Origin: Actinoplanes sichuanensis | GTDB taxonomy: Bacteria > Actinomycetota > Actinomycetes > Mycobacteriales > Micromonosporaceae | DNA length: 64,000 bases | Direction: 5' to 3' | Assembly (NCBI RefSeq): GCF_033097365.1 | Contig: NZ_AP028461.1 | Location: forward strand, 7,378,001-7,442,000 | Shown: in pieces, positions 7,154 to 14,321 of the stretch | How the letters are laid out: the number at the start of each line of letters is the position of its first letter | Position numbering within the stretch: the first letter of the stretch is position 1 | Translations under genes and position numbers: made by a program | Notes under the pieces: model-generated | The model's database searches: none | The model's input: only the letters and a program-made list of their open reading frames with translations | Told to the model about the DNA's origin: nothing

Positions 7154-9486
7154 TTGACACTCATTCCGCGTCCGGCGTCACTGTGCTGATCGGCAGCGAT
7201 CTGGTCGATCTGAACGTTCCCCGCCAAGGCCAGCAGTTCGGTGGCGTTCGCGGCCGGGACCGGACGCGCGAAGTGGTAGCCCTGGGCCCGGTGGCAACCC
7301 AGGTCACGCAGCAGTGCGGCCTGGGCGCCGGTCTCCACCCCCTCGGCGACGGTGGTCAGGCCGAGCCCGCCGGCCAGGTCGACGATCGCCCGGACCAGCG
7401 CGGTCTGCCGGCCGTCGGTGTCGTCGACCGGCATGAACGAGCGGTCGATCTTCAGCACGTCGATCGGGAGGTCCCGCAGGTACGCGAGCGACGAGTAACC
7501 CGTGCCGAAGTCGTCGATCGCCACCCGTACCCCCTCGGCTCGCAAGGCGGAGAGGTGCAGCAACGCCTGCGCCGCGTGCGCACCGGAACGGACCAGCACG
7601 CCCTCGGTGATCTCCAGGGTCAGGGCGGCGGCCGGCAGGCCGCTCGCCCGCAGCGCGGCCAGCGCCTTCACGGTGAAATGCGGGTCGGCGAGCTGGCGCG
7701 GGGAGACGTTGACGGTGACCGTGGTGCCCCAGCGGTGATGCCAGGCGGCCGCGTCGGCGCAGGCCCGGCGCAGCACCCACTCACCGAGCGCGACGATCAG
7801 GCCGCTGTCCTCGGCGGCCGGGATGAACAGGTCCGGCCCGATCGGCGAACGGCCCGGCGGCAGCCAGCGGACCAGCGCCTCCACCGCCACCGGGTGGGCG
7901 TCGTCGAGCGTCACGATCGGCTGGTAGTGGACCGCGAACTCGTCGGCGTCGACCGCCGCGCGCAGCCGTTCCAGCAGGCGGATCCGGTCGGCCTGCTCCT
8001 GGCGCATGCCCACGTCGAAGACCGACGCCTGGTCCTTACCGGCCGCCTTGGCCGCGTAGAGCGCCAGGTCGGCGTCACTGAGCACCTGCACCGGGTCGGC
8101 GGTCGCGCAGAAGACGCGGATGCCGGCGCTCGCCGTGACGTGCAGCGGCTGGCCGCCGGCCGGGACCGGCTCGCGCAGCGCGGCCAGCACGGCGTCACCG
8201 CGGGCGGCCGCCTCGGCCGGGCCGGCGCCCGGCAGCAGCAGCGCGAACTCGTCGCCGCCGAGCCGGGCCGCGGTGTCACCGTCGCCGATCAGGCCGGCGA
8301 GCCGCCGGGCCACCGAGGTCAGCAGGTCGTCGCCGGTCGGGTGGCCGAACCGCTCGTTGACGTCCTTGAACCCGTCCAGGTCGACCAGCAGCAGGGCGCC
8401 CCCGGTCTGCCCGGCGAGCAGCTCCTCCAGTCGGGTGCGGTTGGGCAGGCCGGTCAGCGCGTCGTGGCGAGCCTGGTGGGTCAGGGTGCGCTGGAGTTCG
8501 GCCTGCTCGGCGAGGGAGTCCCGGAGGCTGGTGGCACGCGCGTCGGCCAGGCCGCTGGTGTGGGTGAGGCGCAGCACCAGCAGCAGGGCGGTCAGCGCGG
8601 TCGCGATCACCGGCACCACCAGATCCTTGCGGTGGTTCTCGGTGAGCAGCAGATATCCGGTGGTGGCCGGGCCGATCATCACGAGCACGATGTTGACCGC
8701 GAGCGCGGTACGGGTCTGCCGGGTCGTCGGCACGAGGCTCTGATCGACCGGTGCGCCGGCCTCCGGGTGCCGGGCCGCGGTCCCGATCAGCAGGAACGCG
8801 AGCAACCATCCGGCCGCGGTCCAGCCCGGCCCGGACCAGGACCCGCCGTCCGCGGCGGCCAGGAAGTAGAGCACGTCGGCGACGGTGAGGACACACGCCG
8901 CGGCCAGTAGCAGCCGGTCGGCCCAGGTCAGGCGCCCGTGCACGACGATCATCCGGGTGGCCGCGGCCAGCACGAGCAGGTCGAGAGCCGGGAACACCAG
9001 CGCGCACGCCGGGCCGGACCAGTACCCGCGGTCCATCACGAACGGGTCGTAGAGCGTCACCCACATCAGCGCCGCGCCGGTGCACAGCACGATCCCGGCC
9101 TCGGTCATGCCGGCCCATTTCGAACCGCCCCGGCCCTGGGCCAGGTTGAGCAGGCCGGCCGCGAGCAGCGGATACATGCCCACGTAGACGAGGTCGACGA
9201 TGGTCAGGCCGTTCGGCACCGGCAGTCCGGCGGCCATCGCGGTGCCCCAGATCGCGTTGGCCACCGCGCTGCACAGCATCGCGGCGGCCAACGGCCACCA
9301 GGCCCGGCGGCGCGCCAGGTGATGCCGGCGCACCCCACCGCGGACGGCGATCAGCGCGGCTCCGGCCACCACGACGTACGCCGCCTGGCGAGCCGTGTCG
9401 CCGAGCAGCGGCGCCGCGATCACCGGCAGCGCACCGGCGAGCAGCAGCCGGGACCAGCCACGATTCCGTTCCGTCGAGGAGCGCAC
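7150..9486 (-). CDS. Membrane GGDEF-EAL c-di-GMP enzyme (778 aa)
   Basis: About eight hydrophobic segments occupy residues 15-310 and form an integral membrane sensor of MHYT/7TM type without a recognised ligand motif. A linker helix leads to a GGDEF domain with an intact GGDEF at 410-414. The EAL domain follows, with EAL at 536-538, EITEG, DDFGTGYSSL, KIDRSF, EGVET and a final QGYHFARP. These are the metal and catalytic residues of an active c-di-GMP phosphodiesterase. Both synthesis and hydrolysis are therefore possible. The start is GTG 9486. The stop overlaps the start of the downstream kinase-GGDEF gene by four bases, linking two c-di-GMP proteins in one transcript. The MBL lipoprotein gene ends 48 bp upstream on the same strand and may or may not be co-transcribed. 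Confidence 0.92.
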   Translation of the reverse strand: MRSSTERNRGWSRLLLAGALPVIAAPLLGDTARQAAYVVVAGAALIAVRGGVRRHHLARRRAWWPLAAAMLCSAVANAIWGTAMAAGLPVPNGLTIVDLVYVGMYPLLAAGLLNLAQGRGGSKWAGMTEAGIVLCTGAALMWVTLYDPFVMDRGYWSGPACALVFPALDLLVLAAATRMIVVHGRLTWADRLLLAAACVLTVADVLYFLAAADGGSWSGPGWTAAGWLLAFLLIGTAARHPEAGAPVDQSLVPTTRQTRTALAVNIVLVMIGPATTGYLLLTENHRKDLVVPVIATALTALLLVLRLTHTSGLADARATSLRDSLAEQAELQRTLTHQARHDALTGLPNRTRLEELLAGQTGGALLLVDLDGFKDVNERFGHPTGDDLLTSVARRLAGLIGDGDTAARLGGDEFALLLPGAGPAEAAARGDAVLAALREPVPAGGQPLHVTASAGIRVFCATADPVQVLSDADLALYAAKAAGKDQASVFDVGMRQEQADRIRLLERLRAAVDADEFAVHYQPIVTLDDAHPVAVEALVRWLPPGRSPIGPDLFIPAAEDSGLIVALGEWVLRRACADAAAWHHRWGTTVTVNVSPRQLADPHFTVKALAALRASGLPAAALTLEITEGVLVRSGAHAAQALLHLSALRAEGVRVAIDDFGTGYSSLAYLRDLPIDVLKIDRSFMPVDDTDGRQTALVRAIVDLAGGLGLTTVAEGVETGAQAALLRDLGCHRAQGYHFARPVPAANATELLALAGNVQIDQIAADQHSDAGRGMSVK

Positions 9487-9534
9487 CCGACCACGATCAC
9501 CCGGCCGGAGTGCGGAACGGTTGCCGGACGGGCG

Positions 9535-10272
9535 TCACTGGATAGTGGCCGCCAGTTTCTGCAGGGCCTCCTTGGCACCGTCGGTGATCGGCTTTCCGTG
9601 GCCGGGCAGGATGGCACGCACGTCGAGAGCGGCCAGTTTCTTCACCGAGGCGACCGCCTGTGCCGCGTCGGCGGTGTACATCGGGGCCGAACCCTCCAGG
9701 ACGTTCTGGTTGCGCAGCGCGTCACCGGCGACCAGCACCCCGGTGCCCGGTTCGAAGATCGACACGTGGCCCAGGGTGTGCCCCGGGGTGCCGATCATCT
9801 GCAGGCCGAAGACCTCGTCGCCGTCCTTGACCGCCTGGATCTGCCGACCGGCGGCGTTGATCGCGGAGACGTCGTCGGTCCCGGCGTACAGGGTGGCCGA
9901 GATCTGCGGCACGATCTCAGCCAGTCCGCCGGCGTGGTCGTCGTGCTGGTGGGTGAGGATGACGTGCTTGACCGAGGCCCAGCCGAGACCGGCGGCCTTG
10001 AGCCCGGCCTCGACCGAGGCGGCCGACCCCGGCGTGCCGGTGTCCACGACGGCCACCTCGCCGTTGCGGACCAACAGGTAGACGGCGACGAAGTCGAGAT
10101 CGACACGATGCCAGTCGACGGCGGCCGGAGCGGACGCCGCGGCCGGCGCCGAGGCAGGCTGCGAGGTGGCCCCGGCCGCGGGGCTCTTCTCCTCGGAGCA
10201 GCCGGAGAGCGTATTGACGACGGTGATGCCGAACACTCCGGCACCGGCGGTGATCAGGAGTCTGCGGTTCAT
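9535..10272 (-). CDS. Metallo-beta-lactamase-fold lipoprotein
   Basis: The protein has 245 residues. The N-terminus MNRRLLITAG followed by LSGC (22-25) is a lipoprotein signal with Cys25, so it is anchored outside the membrane. A Ser/Ala/Pro-rich spacer (about 30-52) follows. The MBL fold has THQHDDH (H108, H110, D112, H113), a downstream GTPGHT and VAGDAL, and a closing ILPGHGKP: the full di-metal ligand set of the hydrolase family. The substrate is unknown; relatives include glyoxalase-II-like thioesterases, lactonases and beta-lactamases, and the sequence alone does not choose between them. It lies 37 bp downstream of the VanW gene. Confidence 0.85.
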   Translation of the reverse strand: MNRRLLITAGAGVFGITVVNTLSGCSEEKSPAAGATSQPASAPAAASAPAAVDWHRVDLDFVAVYLLVRNGEVAVVDTGTPGSAASVEAGLKAAGLGWASVKHVILTHQHDDHAGGLAEIVPQISATLYAGTDDVSAINAAGRQIQAVKDGDEVFGLQMIGTPGHTLGHVSIFEPGTGVLVAGDALRNQNVLEGSAPMYTADAAQAVASVKKLAALDVRAILPGHGKPITDGAKEALQKLAATIQ

Positions 10273-10309
10273 CCTCCCTGCCTACCTCATTCGCCGGAGT
10301 TCGACGACC

Positions 10310-12094
10310 TCAGTCGGTGGTCGCACCGCCGCAGATGAAGCGCGGCTCGGGGTCGTACTTCCAGGTGAACTTCTCCCGCTTGACGACCTTGCCATCGGAG
10401 TGGAACAACCGCCAGGCGTCCTGGGTGAACCCGATCAGGCCGCTGGTGGAGATGCAGTCCGGGCCGTCCGGTTTGGTGATCGTCGGCGGTGAGGTGATGT
10501 TGCGGCGGGCGCTCCACTCGGTGGTCACCTTGTCCCACACCTTGGTGCTCCACATCGACACGGTGATCGAGTCGCTGGTCCAGGCGGTGTCGATGAGCAC
10601 GCCGTACGGGCTGTCGTTCTTGAACTTGAAGTCCAGGTCGGGCCAGAAGATGGTGGACTCGATGACCGCCGGGTACCTGTCGAAGTAGTACGAGTGCGGC
10701 TTGTGCTCGACGTCCTGCAGACCGGCGTAGTAGCTGGCGTTGAAGAGCGTCGTGGTGAACTGCGAGACGCCACCACCGACACCGGGTTGCAGGTGGCCGC
10801 CGACGATCACCGGTGCGTCCTTGTAGCCCTGCGCGTAACCACGCTCGCCGGTGTGCTTGTTCAGTGAGAACGTCTTGCCGGGCAGCACCAGCGCGCCGCG
10901 GACCTGCTTGGCCGCGGTCACGATGTTCTGGCTGCGCGACGACGACAGGCCACCGGTGAACCTGGTGGTGAAGGTGGAGACCTTCTCGGTGACGCCGAGC
11001 TTCTCCAGGTCCGCCACCGAGGTGGCGGGTTCGGCGGCGGTCAGGGCGGCTTTCACGGTACGGGCGTCCGCGCTGGTCGCCGCGGTGAGCAGCTGTGGCG
11101 CGAGCGCGGTCAAGTCGATGCCCCGGCCCGCGGCGCCAGCCACGATCCGCGGTTTCCCGCCGGTGAAGGTGAACTTCGCGTCGGCGGCCGCCACCTCGAT
11201 CTCGGCGAGGCCCGGGGCGACCGCGGCGCGCAGCCTCTTCGGGTCGATCCGCGGCTCGATCAGCCCGGTCCGGTCGCCGGTCAGCACCAGGCTCTTCGCG
11301 ATCGCGGCCGGTGGGATGGTCAGGGTGCCCCGCTCGGAGGTGATCGTGACCGGCGCGGCGACGGCCGGCCGGGCGACCGTCTCGACCAGCTGGTCCACCT
11401 GCTCGGCGGTGGTGGCCGGGTGCAGCTCGACGAGCGGGACGGCGACCGGCTCGCCGGAGAGCCAGCCGGCCTTGACCGCCTCGGCGGAACTCCGCGGGTC
11501 GAGCCCACGGCCCGGCTTCGGGTGCACGGCCTTCGGGGTGAGCCCGGTGAACGTCACGGCCGGTGCCCGCATCGCGGTGCCGACCGCGCCGACCGCTTTG
11601 CGCAGGGCGGCGTCCAGCAGGTCGGCGTCGACCGCGATCACCGGCTCGACGACCCGGTCCCGGAACAGTGCCGGGCGGCCCCGCGACGCGGCGTCGACGG
11701 TCGCGTCCACGTCGACGACCAGGCCGATGTCGGCCGGGCTGAGGGCGGCGCTCTTCCCCTCGACCCGGACCTGGACCGCCGCGGTGGACCTCGGGTCGCC
11801 GGCCAGGTGGGCGCGGAGGGTAGCGGCCGCCTCGGCCCGGGCCAGGCCACCCAGGTCGAGACCGAGCACCGTCACGCCGCGCGGCACGTCACCGGTGAAC
11901 GCCCAGCGGGCGGTGCCACCGGCCGCGGCGGCGACCGCGACGGCGGTGAGAGCGGCGATCAGCAGGCGGCGGCCGCGACGCGGCTGCGGCGCGGCGGGCG
12001 GGCTCTCGAGGTCGTCGTGGGTGGGCGAGGCCTGCTGGGGCAGCCGGACTGCGGGCTGACCGTCGATGGGCTGCCGGTCGCTGGCGGTGGCCAC
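10310..12094 (-). CDS. VanW family protein with peptidoglycan-binding-like repeats
   Basis: The protein has 594 residues with a GTG start at 12094. A cytoplasmic, Pro-rich N-terminus is followed by one transmembrane helix (about 43-65), so most of the protein is extracellular. Two repeated alpha/beta segments (roughly 75-340) resemble the PG_binding_4 domains that accompany VanW. The VanW domain (about 370-505) carries VSTFTTRF, PGKTFSLN, GGGVSQFTTTLFNA and the conserved HSYYFDRYP. VanW proteins are found with glycopeptide-resistance loci but are widespread in actinomycetes, where the role in the cell wall is not established. No vanHAX genes are nearby, so no resistance is inferred. The 88-bp gap to the next gene shows no clear hairpin. 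Confidence 0.88.
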   Translation of the reverse strand: MATASDRQPIDGQPAVRLPQQASPTHDDLESPPAAPQPRRGRRLLIAALTAVAVAAAAGGTARWAFTGDVPRGVTVLGLDLGGLARAEAAATLRAHLAGDPRSTAAVQVRVEGKSAALSPADIGLVVDVDATVDAASRGRPALFRDRVVEPVIAVDADLLDAALRKAVGAVGTAMRAPAVTFTGLTPKAVHPKPGRGLDPRSSAEAVKAGWLSGEPVAVPLVELHPATTAEQVDQLVETVARPAVAAPVTITSERGTLTIPPAAIAKSLVLTGDRTGLIEPRIDPKRLRAAVAPGLAEIEVAAADAKFTFTGGKPRIVAGAAGRGIDLTALAPQLLTAATSADARTVKAALTAAEPATSVADLEKLGVTEKVSTFTTRFTGGLSSSRSQNIVTAAKQVRGALVLPGKTFSLNKHTGERGYAQGYKDAPVIVGGHLQPGVGGGVSQFTTTLFNASYYAGLQDVEHKPHSYYFDRYPAVIESTIFWPDLDFKFKNDSPYGVLIDTAWTSDSITVSMWSTKVWDKVTTEWSARRNITSPPTITKPDGPDCISTSGLIGFTQDAWRLFHSDGKVVKREKFTWKYDPEPRFICGGATTD

Positions 12095-12182
12095 CGTGCC
12101 TCCTCGGGGGGTCGGGGGCGGTGTGCGTCGGGGCGGTGAGCCAGGAATCCTAATCGATAGCGGACACGTGACCGACAGGCGG

Positions 12183-14210
12183 TCAGCTCTGTCGGGTCAG
12201 AGAAAGGGCTGTTCGTACGGTGCTCACCAGCCTCTCCCGGTCGAACGGTTTGGCCAGGATGGTGGATCCCGGTTCGAGATTGTTGCCCTTCTCGTCGAAG
12301 AGCGACTCGGCGTACCCGGAGACGAACACCACACACAGGTCGGGTCGCCGGCCGGAGGCGATCCGAGCCAGCTGACGGCCGTCCATCCCGGGCATCACCA
12401 CGTCGGTGACCAGGGCGGCGATCTCACCGCCGTGCCGTTCCAGCAGGCGTAGGGCCTCGGCCGCGTCGGGGGCGGTCAGCACGCGGTACCCGGCGCCGCC
12501 GAGCATCCGGGCGGTCACCTGGAGCACAGCGTCCTCGTCGTCGACCAGTAGCAGGGTCTCCCCTCCCCCGCGTTCCCGTGGGGCCGGCTGCGGCGGGGGC
12601 GGCGGTGCCGGGACGGTTCCGGCCACGGCCGGCAGCGAGATCGTCACCGACGCGCCCGTGCCGGACGAACGCAGCGCGAGCTGGCCGCCGGCCTGGCTGA
12701 CGATGCCGTGCACGGTGGAGAGGCCGAGACCGACCGTGCCGGTCGTCGACTTGGTGCTGAAGAACGGCTCGCAGGCGCGTTCCAGCACGTCCGGGGTCAT
12801 GCCGGAGCCGGTGTCGCGTACCTCGATGGTGACGTTTCCGCCCTCGGTCGCGGTGGTGACGGTCACCCGGCCGCCGTCCGGCATCGCCTCGCCGCTGTTG
12901 CGGACCAGGTTGTCCAGCGCCCGGGCCAGTTGCACCGGGTCGGCCTTGACCTCGGGCAGGTCGGCGCGCAGCACGAAGCGCACCTCGCACTCCGGGCCGG
13001 CGGCCGCGCGCAGCGACTCCTGACACTCCTCCAGCAGGGCGTTGACCTTGACCGCGGCCGGCTGGTTCACCTCGCGGCGACCGAACGCCAGCATGTGCTG
13101 GGTCAGGGCCTTGGCCCGCTCGCCGCCCTTGACCACCTGGGCCAGGTCACCCAGCAGTGACTCGACGGTCTCGGCCGGGATGCTGCCGTCGTCACGGCCG
13201 TCGTTGATCGACTCGATGGCCAGGTTGGTGTAGCCGAGGATCGCGCCCAGGATGTTGTTGAAGTCGTGGGCCGTGCCACCGGCCATCCGGCGCAGGCTGT
13301 CCAGGCGCTCGGCGTCCCGGTGCCGGGCCTCGTCCTGGCGGCGCTGGCTCTCCTCGCGCAGCCGCTCCTCGGCCAGCGTGACGTCGGTGACGTCGTCGAC
13401 CATCAGCACGCCGCCGGTCAGGCCCTCGTCCTCGTCGTGGGTCTGGCGCAGGTGGATGCGCAGCGAGCGGGCGGTGCCGTCACGCCAGGTGATCCGATGG
13501 TTGTAGCGCAGTTCGTCGCCGGCGCCGTCGCCACGCAGCAGCGCCAGAACCGCCGCCTCGTCGCGGGCGGCGAGACCGAGGCGGGACAGCCAGGCCGGCG
13601 AGTCGGCGAGTTGATCCATCGGCAGCTGGAGGATCTCGGCGAGCCGCGGGTTCACGTAGTCGGCGCTGCCGCGCCGGTTGATGATCCCGATCCCGACCGG
13701 GGACGCGACGGCCATCGCCTCGAAGAGCCGCTCGGTGTCGTGCAGCGCCCGGACCTTCTCGACCAGCTTGGCGTTGACGGTCTGCAGGTGGGCCTGGGCG
13801 AACACCTCGTCGGTGGTCACGCTGACGTCGACCGGCCCGGCGGCCAGCGCGGTGTCGATCGCGTCGAGCAACGCGTCCGGGTCCTGGGAGCGCAGCACCA
13901 CCTGGCTGACCCCGCAGGCCTCGGCGATCGGCCGGGTCTCCGGCTCCAGGTAGTTGGCGGTGTAGAAGATCACCGGAGCCTGAGCGGCCTCCCGGTCCGG
14001 GTCGGCACGGAGCCGGTGGACCAGTTCGAGGCCGTCGATGCCGGGCATCAGGACGTCCGACACCACCACGTCCGGGTGGTGCGCGTGGGCGAGCCGGAGC
14101 GCGTCGGCCCCGTCGTGCGCCTCGATGACGTCGTGGCCACGGAAACCGAGCAGCATGCGCACGATCTCCCGGTTCGCGGCCACGTCGTCGACGACCATCA
14201 CTGTCGCCAC
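12183..14210 (-). CDS. Receiver-PAS-histidine kinase-receiver hybrid (675 aa)
   Basis: An N-terminal receiver (1-130) has the acidic pair D8/D9 and phosphoacceptor Asp52 in SDVLMPG. A PAS domain (about 165-275) follows. The dimerisation helix has GGTAHDFNNILGA with His315, the H-box style of the HWE-like/CckA hybrid kinases. The GHKL domain shows N-box DNLVRNSGEA, GSGM and GLGLSTVHG. A Pro-rich linker leads to a second receiver with D603 in TDVVMPGMDG and Lys in LAKPF. The layout resembles CckA-like kinases, which can move phosphate to a downstream receiver. The start is GTG 14210. It diverges from another hybrid kinase across a 111-bp shared promoter region. There is no transmembrane segment, so it is cytoplasmic. 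Confidence 0.9.
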   Translation of the reverse strand: MATVMVVDDVAANREIVRMLLGFRGHDVIEAHDGADALRLAHAHHPDVVVSDVLMPGIDGLELVHRLRADPDREAAQAPVIFYTANYLEPETRPIAEACGVSQVVLRSQDPDALLDAIDTALAAGPVDVSVTTDEVFAQAHLQTVNAKLVEKVRALHDTERLFEAMAVASPVGIGIINRRGSADYVNPRLAEILQLPMDQLADSPAWLSRLGLAARDEAAVLALLRGDGAGDELRYNHRITWRDGTARSLRIHLRQTHDEDEGLTGGVLMVDDVTDVTLAEERLREESQRRQDEARHRDAERLDSLRRMAGGTAHDFNNILGAILGYTNLAIESINDGRDDGSIPAETVESLLGDLAQVVKGGERAKALTQHMLAFGRREVNQPAAVKVNALLEECQESLRAAAGPECEVRFVLRADLPEVKADPVQLARALDNLVRNSGEAMPDGGRVTVTTATEGGNVTIEVRDTGSGMTPDVLERACEPFFSTKSTTGTVGLGLSTVHGIVSQAGGQLALRSSGTGASVTISLPAVAGTVPAPPPPPQPAPRERGGGETLLLVDDEDAVLQVTARMLGGAGYRVLTAPDAAEALRLLERHGGEIAALVTDVVMPGMDGRQLARIASGRRPDLCVVFVSGYAESLFDEKGNNLEPGSTILAKPFDRERLVSTVRTALSLTRQS

Positions 14211-14321
14211 GTCGGCTCCCTTGCGGCGAGTCTGTGGGTGCTATGTCCGTAATAAGGCTAAAGCAGAAGAAGGTCGCATGTACGTTGATGCTGAATCGGA
14301 TTCGGATCCTCGGAGGCCGCA

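Noticed and set aside
10310..12094. VanW gene as a sign of a vancomycin-resistance cluster.
   Set aside because: No vanH, vanA/D-ligase, vanX or vanRS genes are nearby. VanW-domain proteins are common in actinomycetes without such a role.
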